Program-made: the position numbers and the translations under genes
Notes under the pieces: model-generated
Database searches by the model: none
What the model saw: the letters and a program-made list of their open reading frames with translations, nothing else
Told to the model about the DNA's origin: nothing
DNA from: a bacterium BMS3Abin03
Lineage (GTDB): Bacteria > Bacteroidota > Ignavibacteria > Ignavibacteriales > Ignavibacteriaceae
Assembly (NCBI GenBank): GCA_002898075.1
Contig: BDSV01000107.1
Location: forward strand, 1 to 42,811
Length of the DNA stretch: 42,811 nucleotides
Direction: 5' to 3'
Shown here: positions 28,401-36,542 of the stretch, in pieces
How the letters are laid out: every line of letters starts with the position of its first letter
How positions within the stretch are numbered: position 1 is the stretch's first letter

Positions 28401-28830
28401 TATTTGGTGAGCCAAATGGGAAAAGAACATTTGATGCTGATGAAACCGCTGCTCCTTTTGGTTGGAACATATCGCATAACGATAACTCGAAGGCACCCCG
28501 TCCCGTATAAATTGAAACCGCCTCGGGTCCCGATTCGTTTTTAATTTTATTCAGGTTATCGACTATGGTATCATAAGCTTCATCCCAGGAAATTCGCTGA
28601 AATTCGTAAGTCCCTTTTCCACCGGTACGTTTCAACGGGTACTTTATCCGGTCTTCAGAATAAATAATTTCCGGTGCATGTTTCCCGCGGGTGCAGATCA
28701 TTCCAAGCGGATGTCCCGTGTCTTCTTTTATATCGACTAATTTTCCGTCATCAATTTTAGCTTGAATCCAGCAGCCGGCGGGACAAATTCCGCAAATGCC
28801 TCTTTGCCATTTAGAGTTATAGTTTTTCAT
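25426..28830 (-). CDS. Fusion: molybdopterin oxidoreductase catalytic subunit - cysteine desulfurase
   Basis: One uninterrupted frame of 1134 residues. Residues about 1-720 are a complete DMSO-reductase/formate-dehydrogenase superfamily subunit: [4Fe-4S] ligands C13, C16, C20 and C46; probable Mo ligand Cys151 in GVGALCYVSFAM; and a C-terminal molybdopterin-dinucleotide domain (about 600-715). There is no Tat leader, so it is cytosolic. After a ~35-residue linker, residues about 750-1134 are a full NifS/IscS-type enzyme: YLDNNATTPVADEV at 753, FHTDAVQAIGK, PLP lysine K950 in SGHKFHAPKG, and catalytic Cys1072 in SSGSACKSG. All key residues of both halves are kept. Cysteine desulfurases supply the sulfido ligand to Mo in formate dehydrogenase (IscS-FdhD in E. 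coli), so the fusion may load its own cofactor. Substrate unknown; no FeS or membrane subunit is adjacent. Confidence 0.92.
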   Translation of the reverse strand: MKNYNSKWQRGICGICPAGCWIQAKIDDGKLVDIKEDTGHPLGMICTRGKHAPEIIYSEDRIKYPLKRTGGKGTYEFQRISWDEAYDTIVDNLNKIKNESGPEAVSIYTGRGAFELSLCDMFQPKGAAVSSASNVLFPFGSPNTMGVGALCYVSFAMIAPHVTMGRMLINMFTDIENAELLIVWGTNPATDSPPLDMYRLEAAAKRGAEIIVIDPRRTETVERTNGKWIPVRPGTDGALALSMIEVMIDEELYDEDFAGNWCHGFNELKSYVQHFRPEAVEKITGVSAETIRDISRKICNAAGACPVMYTGLEYSNSGIQAIRAVLTLFALAGHLDVPGGIGLAMLDSHFPVNRSCNQPNPDLDRAVARYKFPIYSNYRGESHASGLVDSVLNNDPYKIRGLIIHGASILTSWPRSSIWRETLSKLDFIVSIDRQLTADAAYADIVLPATTMFEIDSYMVYGPIFRLREKMIEPVGEARNDYLIMAELANRLGYGHLYPQNEEELIRFVLKDSGYTLEEIVEAGGTVKLQSKMMEYKKWQKGSLRSGGKPGFDTPTGKFEIWSTILEEYGYEPLPKYTEPVEGPLGNPETAEKFPLVFNSGARTHTEFRSQFHGIKGLVKDNPEPTVEINTADAKERKIESGDLVEVSTLRGAIPFRAIVTDDIVTGAVECNMGAGAPVGPAAWQKWNVNELTDLDNYDEISGFPVYKALLCDIKKIEEGTNVTRKSVAGYSSNKEKFKFTLHETHRRNRRIYLDNNATTPVADEVRDAMLPYLNEIHGNPSSIHNAGKEAKEAIEKARRQVAKLINTNPRRIVFTGGGSEADNLALKGIAFKHRNKGNHIITTKIEHPAILRTCEFLEKFGFEITYLDVDSSGSVKPKQLSAAIKAETILISIMLANNEVGTLLPVKELAQAAHERNIIFHTDAVQAIGKINVDVEDLGVDLLSISGHKFHAPKGIGALYVKKGVQLEPLVHGGKQENGLRAGTENVPSIVGFGKAAELANYSLNEMNKVKLLRDKLERGIKEIIPAAKLNGHPANRLPNTFNITLPNLRGESLVIAMDQYGVSLSSGSACKSGSPKPTHVLTAMGRSEKDAHCSVRFSLSKFTTAKDIDDTIEILKKVIEEMETTVRFLACK

Positions 28831-28888
28831 GAGAAATATTTTTAACCGTAACTTCCATCTCTTTTATCTTCTTCCTTGTCTTGTCCAT
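28817..28888 (-). other. Possible 23-codon upstream frame overlapping the fusion gene start
   Basis: MDKTRKKIKEMEVTVKNISH EKL (two pieces) ends in a stop 14 bases inside the fusion gene. An AAGGAAG lies 14 bases before its internal Met. It could be a leader peptide or simple chance. The 28889-29163 remainder of the gap is AT-rich; a TATATTTG at about 28966 resembles a -7 element, but is about 200 bases from the next plus-strand gene. Confidence 0.25.
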
Positions 28889-29163
28889 TTATACCTTTGA
28901 ATTAAAATTTGCGGATGATTTCATTTTGATTATGTAATTTTCAATTTTGTTGGGATTTAATCAAACTATATTTGGCGGTTTTTGATAAGATTATATATAT
29001 TCTGCGAAAGGATTTTACTAAACTTCTTTGCTATTTATTAAAAGTTCCTTGCTTGGTATTAGCTGCTTTACGTATATTAAAATATTACATAATGCACAAT
29101 TGTCATACAGTTAACTAATCCGGTTATGTAAAAACAATCAACAATTATTTTAAGGAGGCACAA

Positions 29164-29715
29164 ATGAAAAACCTAATTATCATTTGCATTACATTACTTC
29201 TTGCTTCACTGCAAATACATGCGCAAGATGAGGGCGATATGAAAGCAAAGTTCAATGATATGAACAGCAAGTTAGCAAAAATGATGCTCGACAATGATTA
29301 CGACGGCATATTAAGTTTTTATACCGATGATATAATCTCGCTGCCAAGCTATCAGCCGATGGTAAGGGGTTTGGACGCTATGAAAAAGGCACAGGAGATG
29401 AACAAAAATTCCGGTACAAAGATGACGGCGTTCGATTTAAATACAACCGATGTGATTGATGCAGGCAAATATTTTATTGACATCGGTACTTACACACTTA
29501 CGATGGACTTACCTGGTATGAAAATGCCGTACAATGATAAAGGTAAGTATGTAAGCGTATGGGAAAAGCAGGATGACGGCTCATTTAAGATAAAGGTCGA
29601 AACATGGAACTCCGATATAAATCCATGGAAAATGATGCAGGGCGGAAAACATGAGTGTGATCATAACGACGATGAACAGGGTAAGCCGGAGAAAATGGAA
29701 ACCCATCATAAGTAA
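29164..29715 (+). CDS. Exported NTF2-like (DUF4440/SnoaL-type) protein
   Basis: A 183-residue protein with signal peptide (LIIICITLLLASLQIHAQ) and a DUF4440-like cone fold: KLAKMMLDNDYDGILSFYTD, DDIISLPSYQPMVRGLDAMK, KYFIDIGTYTLTM and KGKYVSVWEKQDDGSFKIKV, then ETWNSDINPW. The tail (HECDHNDDEQGKPEKMETHH) is His/Asp/Glu rich and may bind metal. Members are often non-catalytic or isomerase-like; no function is assigned. The ribosome site AAGGAGG lies 5 bases before the ATG. Confidence 0.85.
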   Translation: MKNLIIICITLLLASLQIHAQDEGDMKAKFNDMNSKLAKMMLDNDYDGILSFYTDDIISLPSYQPMVRGLDAMKKAQEMNKNSGTKMTAFDLNTTDVIDAGKYFIDIGTYTLTMDLPGMKMPYNDKGKYVSVWEKQDDGSFKIKVETWNSDINPWKMMQGGKHECDHNDDEQGKPEKMETHHK

Positions 29716-29733
29716 ATGAATATTTAAACAATA

Positions 29734-29907
29734 AGAGGCTGCGTTAAAAGTAGAATCTATTTGTCATTTTCGTTGCCGAAGGCATTCCTTTGGAAGAAAA
29801 CGGAAATCTAGATATTTGAAAATATAAGATATCCCCACGTCCCCCTATAAATCGGAACAGACTGTGGGGATAACATTTCCGTAATTATTACTTTTAATAC
29901 TGCCTCT
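29734..29907. repeat. MITE-like element 3 with paired palindrome
   Basis: End AGAGGCTGCGTTAAAAG (29734-29750) matches the complement of the right end AGAGGCAGTATTAAAAG (29891-29907) at 14 of 17 positions. Inside, GTC at 29763, a long first arm (29766-29807), a 21-nt spacer, and an inverted arm (29829-29871, ATATCCCCAC...GTGGGGAT) follow the doublet plan. It lies between the NTF2-like gene and the MscS gene. Confidence 0.65.
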
Positions 29908-29953
29908 TTATTCTAATCCGGTTTTTATGTAAGCATACATTTCTTAAAAATTA

Positions 29954-31018
29954 CTAAGCTGCGGTTGGTTCAACTTTGTTCATATAAACTACCTGTGTCG
30001 GGTAAGCAAACTCAATACCCTTATCGCTGAATCTGTTAAAAATCTTATAGTTTATACTTTGTTGAACATCCATATAGGCTTTGTAATCCTGACTTAAAAC
30101 ATAAAAGACAAACTCGAAGTTCAAGCTAAAATCACCAAATGCTTTAAAGTGCCCTCTGTTAAACTCGGCATTTTCCTGTTCATCAATTATTTGTTTTACC
30201 AGACCGGGAATCATATTAAGTTTTTCCGGTGATGTTTCGTAGATAACACCAAGTTCGAAAACAATTCTGCGGCGGCGGAGTTTTTTATAATTATGAAGAC
30301 GTGAATTGGTTAAATCGGTGTTTGAAAAAACAACCTCTTCACCATGCAGCGCTCTTAAACGTGTTGTTTTTATTCCGATATGCTCGATCGTTCCGCTTTT
30401 ATCACCGACTTGAACATAATCACCTATCTCAAACGGTCTGTCGAAAAATATTATAAAATAACTGAACAGATCTCCTAGAATAGTTTGAGCGGCAAGTGCA
30501 ACAGCTATGCCGCCTATTCCAAGTCCGGCTACAACGGCTGAGATATTTATCCCAAGATTATCAAGCAAAAAGATAAGACCGATAATCCAGATTATAGTTT
30601 TGCCAAGTGTGCCCAATGTATTTAGCTGTTTAGTTTTCTGCTCTTCGCCAGTTTTCCTCTTTGTATATTCAGCAAACGAGTAATCCATCAGAGTTGTAGT
30701 CCATTTTATCGCGTAAAAAGTTATCACAACTATCAAAGCGATATTCAGTATATTCACTACTTGCGGGGGAAGCGTAAGAGATGTTAATGCAAAATATAAG
30801 ACACTGAAATAGAGTATCGGTACGAGGGTTTTCTGCACACCGAGTATTATAAAATCGTCCAGGGTTGTTTTTGTTTTTGCAGCCCACTTTTTCAGTCTTA
30901 CCAAAATTATTTTTTTGAAGATATGTACAAAGATTACTCCGACTATAAGAATACCGGCAGCTATTAAATAAGCTTGCACAGTATTACCTAAAAATATTTT
31001 ATTTAAAATATCTTCCAC
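29954..31018 (-). CDS. MscS-family mechanosensitive channel
   Basis: A 354-residue channel with about four to five N-terminal helices and the MscS core. The pore-lining helix TM3 region is AVVAGLGIGGIAVALAAQTI (Gly/Ala packing), followed by LGDLFSYFIIFFDRPFEIGD and YVQVGDKSGTIEHIGIKTTR, the beta-domain opening of the family. The C-terminal alpha/beta part ends with DVQQSINYKIFNRFSDKGIE. It should open under membrane tension to release solutes during osmotic downshock. Likely its own transcription unit, with the thioesterase gene 66 bases upstream on the same strand. Confidence 0.9.
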   Translation of the reverse strand: MEDILNKIFLGNTVQAYLIAAGILIVGVIFVHIFKKIILVRLKKWAAKTKTTLDDFIILGVQKTLVPILYFSVLYFALTSLTLPPQVVNILNIALIVVITFYAIKWTTTLMDYSFAEYTKRKTGEEQKTKQLNTLGTLGKTIIWIIGLIFLLDNLGINISAVVAGLGIGGIAVALAAQTILGDLFSYFIIFFDRPFEIGDYVQVGDKSGTIEHIGIKTTRLRALHGEEVVFSNTDLTNSRLHNYKKLRRRRIVFELGVIYETSPEKLNMIPGLVKQIIDEQENAEFNRGHFKAFGDFSLNFEFVFYVLSQDYKAYMDVQQSINYKIFNRFSDKGIEFAYPTQVVYMNKVEPTAA

Positions 31019-31084
31019 TTTTACACCTCACTGATTTTTTGATTTGTTTTTTTTTGAAGTTCTTAGAACAGATTATTTTAATAA

Positions 31085-31492
31085 TCAGATAGAATATCTT
31101 TCAATAATATCATTTGTTATTCTTACGGGTCTTCCGGATTTAATAGATATCATTGTATAGGTCATATTTCCTTTGGCAACAAGTTTACCTGTCTCTTTCT
31201 TCTCTATCCAGAAATTAACTTTGCACTGTGCACCGTTTATGGAACCCATCTGGGATTTAACGATTGCAGTTTCACCAAGTTTAAGTTCTCTTTTCCACTC
31301 AATATATGCTGCGCTTGTTACCCAGTTATAACCCATTTCCAAAAATTCTTCCATCGGCATTTTGTAATTATTTATCATTTGTTCAAATCTGGCTGCCTGT
31401 ACATAATCAAAATACTTTGAATTATGAACGTGGTTGTTCATATCAATGTCGTCCGGTCTTACTTTTATTTCAGAAGAAAAAATGGTATTCAT
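31085..31492 (-). CDS. Acyl-CoA thioesterase, YbgC/FadM-like hotdog fold
   Basis: A 135-residue 4HBT hotdog protein: SEIKVRPDDIDMNNHVHNSK with the catalytic Asp in the DIDMNNHVHN motif, YFDYVQAARFEQM, then YIEWKRELKLGETAIVKSQM and VNFWIEKKETGKLVAKGNMT. It probably hydrolyses acyl-CoA in the cytosol. It is divergent from the acetyl-CoA-synthetase-like gene; an AATTGT-N4-ACAATT inverted repeat (31522-31537) lies between them and could be a shared regulatory site. Confidence 0.88.
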   Translation of the reverse strand: MNTIFSSEIKVRPDDIDMNNHVHNSKYFDYVQAARFEQMINNYKMPMEEFLEMGYNWVTSAAYIEWKRELKLGETAIVKSQMGSINGAQCKVNFWIEKKETGKLVAKGNMTYTMISIKSGRPVRITNDIIERYSI

Positions 31493-31613
31493 TTCAAACT
31501 AATGGATATTATTGAATTTATAATTGTTTATACAATTGCATTTGGAAAAATCAATATCTAATTTAGAAACATTCAATCTACAATCCAATCAGAGAGAAGC
31601 AAGCTACAGCAGA

Positions 31614-33599
31614 ATGCCGAACAGCAGTCATAAGGAAAAGGGGAACAAAGCAGACTCAAGCAAAGTAGATGATCTGCATTTTAACCCGCCGGATGATTTC
31701 AAAAAAGAAGCGTACTTCACCTCATATCATCAGTATAAAAAAATTTACAGGTTTTCGGTTGAAGACTCCGAAAGATTTTGGAGCAATACGGCAAAAGAGC
31801 TTTATTGGTTTAAATTATGGAAAGAGATAAAGCAAGGAAAAGCGTTCAACTCAAAATGGTTCATAGGTGCAAAGACAAATATTGCATACAATTGTCTCGA
31901 TGTTCACCTCGATGCAAACAGAAGAAATAAAGCCGCACTTATATGGGAAAGCGAAGACGGCGAAACAAAAATATTTACCTATCAGCTTTTGTTTACACAG
32001 GTAGCTGCGTTTGCAAACGTTTTAAAAAAACACGGTGTCGGAAAAGGAGATAATGTTCTAATATTTATGGGAATGGTTCCCGAAGCAGTTATTGCAATGC
32101 TTGCTTGTGCGCGTATCGGAGCGGTGCATTCGGTTATATACAGCGGCTTAAGTGCGAAGGCGCTGGAAAACCGGGTCGGGGCGCTTAAGTGTGAAGTGAT
32201 TATTACACAGGATTATGCACCGCGAAAAGGAAACTTCATCCCGGTTAAAGAGAACGTAAATAAGGCAATAGAAAATCTTAACTTCGTTAAGCATGTAATA
32301 GTTTATCAAAGGAATAAAGACGCAAGCATTAACTTACATAACAGGGAACATCTCTGGAGCGAAGAGCTGATGTCTGTTTCAGCCGACTGTAATGCAACGG
32401 AGGTAATAGCGCAGCACCCGGTATTCAGTATGTTTACAAACGGACCTAAAGGCGATCTGGTGAAAATACTTCACAGGACAGGCGGTTATATGGTTCAGGC
32501 ATATTTGAGTTCAAAATGGATATTCGATTTGAAAGACGGAGATATTTTCTGGTCAACTTCGGATATCGGATGGATTTCGGGTCATACATACTCGATCTAC
32601 GGTCCGCTGCTTAACGGTATAACAACTTTTATTTACGAAGGTTCACCAATTTACCCGGAACCAGACCGATTCTGGCAGATAATAAGTAAATACAGAATAA
32701 ACATTTTTCACACTGCCCCCACAACATTACGCGGTTTGCTTAAGCAGGGTGATGAATGGATCGAAAAACATGATCTATCGAGTATAAAATTGCTCGGAAC
32801 AAAAGGGGAGCCGATAAAAGTTGAAACCTGGCTCTGGTATTACAGGGCAATAGGAAAATTAAGCTGCCCGGTTGTAAATACCTGGCTTCAAACCGAAACA
32901 GGGTCGATACTTATTTCACCCTTCCCGGGCGCTTCCGGAATGAAACCCGGTTATACCTGCTGCCCTTTTCCCGGCATCGAGTTAGACATCGTTGACATTA
33001 AAGGTATTCCCGTAAAAGATGGCGAAGGCGGTTATCTGATTGTTAAAGATAGCTGGCCCTCTATGTTTTTTACAGATAAAGAGGAGAAAGCAGAAACAAA
33101 ACTTAATTGCTGGAACCAATTCAAAGGGAGTTACTTTACGGGCGACGCCGCTGTAAAAGAGAAAAACGGTTACATTAAAATTTTAGGCAGGGTTGACGAC
33201 GTAATTAAAACAGGCGGGCATCGAGTCGGCGGCTCGGAAATAGAAAAGATACTGCTCAACCACGAAAGTGTTAAAGAAGCAGTAATTGTTAAAAGACCCG
33301 ACGAAGTAATCGGGAACGCTATTATCGCATTCGTTTCTTTGAAAAAAGGTTTTGAAGGAACACTTTTGCTCAAAGAAGAATTGAGAAATTATGTTCAGGA
33401 AAATATCGGTGCAATTGCCAAGCCCAATGAGATGCGATTTTTGGATACAATGCCAAAGTTAGATAACGGCAAAACCAACAGGCATATATTAAGAGAAAAA
33501 GCCATCGAAGGGACTTATGAACCGAAAGGGGAAGAAGCGGGGTATTTCCGGATTCTCGAAAACCTGAGAGAAGAATATCAAAAGATATATCTTGAATGA
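31614..33599 (+). CDS. Acetyl-CoA synthetase-like protein with degenerate P-loop
   Basis: About 661 residues from the ATG at 31614; the frame is open back to 31524, but I prefer the ATG as the upstream part looks non-coding. Overall it follows acetyl-CoA synthetase (Acs): IFWSTSDIGWISGHTYSIYG, VVNTWLQTETGS, adenylate-binding YFTGDAA and GRVDDVI, and the C-terminal lysine motif PKLDNGKTNRHILR. The usual phosphate loop (YTSGSTGKPKGV) is replaced by FTNGPKGDLVKI, and SGHRLG by GGHRVG. It may be a weak, altered or regulatory paralogue rather than a normal Acs. The gene next door is a thioesterase on the other strand, which suggests an acyl-CoA role. Confidence 0.85.
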   Translation: MPNSSHKEKGNKADSSKVDDLHFNPPDDFKKEAYFTSYHQYKKIYRFSVEDSERFWSNTAKELYWFKLWKEIKQGKAFNSKWFIGAKTNIAYNCLDVHLDANRRNKAALIWESEDGETKIFTYQLLFTQVAAFANVLKKHGVGKGDNVLIFMGMVPEAVIAMLACARIGAVHSVIYSGLSAKALENRVGALKCEVIITQDYAPRKGNFIPVKENVNKAIENLNFVKHVIVYQRNKDASINLHNREHLWSEELMSVSADCNATEVIAQHPVFSMFTNGPKGDLVKILHRTGGYMVQAYLSSKWIFDLKDGDIFWSTSDIGWISGHTYSIYGPLLNGITTFIYEGSPIYPEPDRFWQIISKYRINIFHTAPTTLRGLLKQGDEWIEKHDLSSIKLLGTKGEPIKVETWLWYYRAIGKLSCPVVNTWLQTETGSILISPFPGASGMKPGYTCCPFPGIELDIVDIKGIPVKDGEGGYLIVKDSWPSMFFTDKEEKAETKLNCWNQFKGSYFTGDAAVKEKNGYIKILGRVDDVIKTGGHRVGGSEIEKILLNHESVKEAVIVKRPDEVIGNAIIAFVSLKKGFEGTLLLKEELRNYVQENIGAIAKPNEMRFLDTMPKLDNGKTNRHILREKAIEGTYEPKGEEAGYFRILENLREEYQKIYLE

Positions 33600-33625
33600 A
33601 TTTACTTTGCTATTAATAACGGTAG

Positions 33626-33853
33626 GGCGGGACAGTGTCCTGCCGCTGCCGCCACTACAATCAACCACGAGAAGGTTATACAAACAATCGACGTTTCGAT
33701 TATTTCCGTGGGGCTTGCAGGATATTATCCCGCATTACGGGAGCAGAGAGATTGTAAGGCGGGACAGTGTCCCGCCAAAAACACAGAGAGGGTGAAACGC
33801 AAAAGTTGGCAGTGTAATGCTTGAAAAGGTTAATCGCAGGACAATGTCCCGCG
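33626..33853. repeat. Cluster of four GCGGGACA-type palindromes
   Basis: Between the acs-like gene and the end of clpB: GGCGGGACA-G-TGTCCTGCC (33626-33644), GCAGGATA-T-TATCCCGC (33717-33733), GGCGGGACA-G-TGTCCCGCC (33758-33776) and CGCAGGACA-A-TGTCCCGCG (33835-33853). GTAG or CTAC tetramers flank some copies. No gene is seen in the gap. Confidence 0.8.
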
Positions 33854-33860
33854 CTACGAA

Positions 33861-36479
33861 TTATTTCTTACTGAACACCAACTTACCTTTATCACCCACC
33901 TCGACATAAATTGTATCTCCGCCGGTGAATTTATTCATCAGCAATTCCTGTGATAAAGGATTTACAAGATATTTCTGAATGGTTCTCTTTAGCGGTCTTG
34001 CACCGAATGTTACATCGTAACCTAAATTTGCAAGCCAGTCTTTTGCCTCGTCGCTTACTACAAGAATTAAGTCTTTGTCCTTCAGCATCGCGATAACTTT
34101 ATTCAATTGTATATCGACAATTTCTCTTATTTCTTTATGAGTTAACGGTTTGAAGAGCACAATTTCATCAATCCTGTTTAAAAATTCGGGTCTGATTGTT
34201 CTCCTAAGCAAATCGACCATATTTTCTCTTAGCCCACCCATTACTTCTTCAATTTCACTCTCATCAATATTAAAAAGTTTTTCCTGTATTAAATGGGAGC
34301 CGAGGTTTGATGTCATAATAATTATCGTATTCTTAAAGTTTACAGTTCGTCCCTGGTTATCGGTTAACCTTCCGTCATCGAGCACCTGAAGAAGAACGTT
34401 GAACACATCCGGATGCGCCTTTTCTATTTCATCGAGAAGCACAACCGAGTAAGGTCTTCTGCGAACAGCTTCTGTTAACTGACCGCCTTCTTCGTAACCG
34501 ACGTACCCGGGAGGTGCGCCTATTAATCTCGATACGGAGAATTTTTCCATATACTCACTCATATCGATCCGGATCATTGCATGCTCGTCATCAAAAAGAA
34601 AATCGGCAAGCGAGCGTGCAAGTTCTGTTTTACCAACGCCCGTCGTTCCTAAAAAGATAAACGAACCGATTGGACGATTAACATCCTGCAAACCGGTACG
34701 CGATCTGCGAATTGCATTTGCGACAGCAGAGACGGCTTCGTCCTGTCCCACAACACGGTTGTGCAGCTCTTCTTCAAGCCGGAGCAATTTACTTCTTTCG
34801 CTTTCAAGCATTCTGCTAACGGGTATGCCGGTCCACTTAGCAACAACTTCAGCAACGTCTTCCGCATCGACTTCTTCCTTAAGCATTTTACTGTCTTTTT
34901 GAATTTCGGCAAGTTCCTTTGTCTCCTGTTCAAGCTGTTTTTGCAATTCGGATATTTTACCGTAACGAAGTTCCGCTACTTTACCAAGGTCGCCTTCGCG
35001 TTCGTATTTATCTGCGAGGGATTTTGAGTTTTCTATTTCTGTTTTCAGCGAACGAATTTTCTGGATTCTTTCTTTTTCTAATTTCCAGTGCATCCTAAGT
35101 TTGCTGCGTTCTTCCTCGAGTCCGCTCAATTCTTTTTCAATTTCCTCTAACCTTTTTGCAGAAGCATCATCTTTTTCACGCTTGAGTGCTTCACGCTCAA
35201 TTTCAAGCTGTTTTACTTTTCGTTCAAGCGTATCAAGCTCTTCAGGCATCGAATCGATTTCAATTCTAAGCTTTGAAGCCGATTCATCTATCAAATCGAT
35301 TGCTTTATCCGGAAGAAATCTATCTGTAATATATCTTTCGGATAGCTGAACGGCAGCCACGATTGCACCGTCGGTTATCCTTACGCCGTGATGAACTTCG
35401 TATCTTTCTTTCAATCCACGCAGGATAGAAATAGCATCTTCTTCCGACGGCTCGCTTACGAGCACGGGCTGAAATCTTCTTTCAAGCGCAGCATCCTTTT
35501 CGATATGCTTTTTATATTCGTTTAAAGTGGTTGCTCCTATTGCGTGCAGCTCGCCTCTTGCAAGTGCGGGTTTAAGAATGTTTGCAGCATCCATTGCACC
35601 CTGTGTAGCGCCTGCACCAACAAGCAAATGAAGTTCATCGATAAAAAGAATGATCTGACCGTTCGAGCTTTCAACTTCTTTAATTACAGCTTTCATTCTT
35701 TCTTCAAACTGCCCGCGGAACTGCGCACCGGCAACAAGCGAACTTATATCTAAAGCTACGATTCTTTTTGTCTTCAGATTTTCCGGTACGTCACCCGCAA
35801 CAATTCTGTGAGCGATACCTTCTACAATTGCAGTCTTGCCAACACCCGGTTCGCCAATAAGCACGGGATTGTTTTTTGTTCTTCGCGAAAGAACCTGAAG
35901 CACTCTTCGTATTTCTTCATCTCTACCAATTACCGGATCAAGTTTGTCTGCTTTAACAAGCTCGTTCAAATCCTTTCCGTATTTTTGTAAAGATTGATAA
36001 GTATCTTCGGGATTCTGTGAAGTTACTCTCTGGTTTCCGCGCACATCTTTCAGTGCTGTAAGAATTAAATTGCGCGAAATGCCGTTGTCCCTCAGCAACT
36101 GTCCGGCTTTGCCTGTATCTTCGGACATGGCTAAAAGCAAATGCTCGGTGGAAACGTATTCATCTTTTAAGTGTTTTGCCTCTTCAGCAGCAACATCAAA
36201 AAGTTTTGCAATGTTTTGCGACATTTGCTGATTACCTACACCCGCACCCGTTACTTTCGGTAAAGATTCGAGCAAGCCGTTTACTTTAACTTTTATTGCA
36301 TCAACATTGCCGCCGGTTTTGCGGAGTATTGTATCGGCAATATTTCCGCTTTCCTGTATGAGTGCGGCAAGTAGATGTTCGGGTTCTAATATTTGATTAT
36401 TATAATTTTGCGCAATCTCGATTGCATTTTGTACGACCTCCTGCGCTTTTACTGTTAGTTTGTTTAGATTAAATGCCAT
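33861..36479 (-). CDS. clpB: ClpB protein disaggregase
   Basis: An 872-residue Hsp100 ATPase that, with the DnaK system, pulls polypeptides out of aggregates. Features in order: N-terminal Clp-N repeats (VVQNAIEIAQNYNNQILEPE; AKHLKDEYVSTEHLLLAMSE), first AAA+ with Walker A GEPGVGKTAIVEG and Walker B ILFIDELHLLVG, the long coiled-coil M domain (LERKVKQLEIEREALKREKD), second AAA+ with GTTGVGKTELARS and VVLLDEIEKAHPDVFNVLLQ, and the C-terminal DVTFGARPLKRTIQKY region. The start is MAFNLNKLTV at 36479, with AAGGAAG in front; extra upstream codons come from a repeat arm. Confidence 0.96.
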   Translation of the reverse strand: MAFNLNKLTVKAQEVVQNAIEIAQNYNNQILEPEHLLAALIQESGNIADTILRKTGGNVDAIKVKVNGLLESLPKVTGAGVGNQQMSQNIAKLFDVAAEEAKHLKDEYVSTEHLLLAMSEDTGKAGQLLRDNGISRNLILTALKDVRGNQRVTSQNPEDTYQSLQKYGKDLNELVKADKLDPVIGRDEEIRRVLQVLSRRTKNNPVLIGEPGVGKTAIVEGIAHRIVAGDVPENLKTKRIVALDISSLVAGAQFRGQFEERMKAVIKEVESSNGQIILFIDELHLLVGAGATQGAMDAANILKPALARGELHAIGATTLNEYKKHIEKDAALERRFQPVLVSEPSEEDAISILRGLKERYEVHHGVRITDGAIVAAVQLSERYITDRFLPDKAIDLIDESASKLRIEIDSMPEELDTLERKVKQLEIEREALKREKDDASAKRLEEIEKELSGLEEERSKLRMHWKLEKERIQKIRSLKTEIENSKSLADKYEREGDLGKVAELRYGKISELQKQLEQETKELAEIQKDSKMLKEEVDAEDVAEVVAKWTGIPVSRMLESERSKLLRLEEELHNRVVGQDEAVSAVANAIRRSRTGLQDVNRPIGSFIFLGTTGVGKTELARSLADFLFDDEHAMIRIDMSEYMEKFSVSRLIGAPPGYVGYEEGGQLTEAVRRRPYSVVLLDEIEKAHPDVFNVLLQVLDDGRLTDNQGRTVNFKNTIIIMTSNLGSHLIQEKLFNIDESEIEEVMGGLRENMVDLLRRTIRPEFLNRIDEIVLFKPLTHKEIREIVDIQLNKVIAMLKDKDLILVVSDEAKDWLANLGYDVTFGARPLKRTIQKYLVNPLSQELLMNKFTGGDTIYVEVGDKGKLVFSKK

Positions 36480-36506
36480 ATCGTTACTTCCTTTCTTTTT
36501 ATTGAG

Positions 36507-36527
36507 ATTTCCGGTCAAGCCGGAAAT
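36507..36527. repeat. Single inverted palindrome arm upstream of clpB
   Basis: GAG-ATTTCC-N9-GGAAAT-GAC in reverse orientation, alone; its forward partner is not present because the clpB start lies there. It sits about 28 bases upstream of the clpB ATG, between the gene and the GIY-YIG unit. Confidence 0.6.
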
Positions 36528-36542
36528 GACAACGAAAACATT

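Noticed and set aside
25426-28830. Two separate adjacent genes rather than a fusion
   Set aside because: There is no stop codon and no Shine-Dalgarno or good start in the linker before the desulfurase domain; the single frame is continuous.
36480-36518. N-terminal extension of ClpB
   Set aside because: The extra 13 codons run into a repeat arm; the canonical MAFNLNKLTV start at 36479 has a proper ribosome site.
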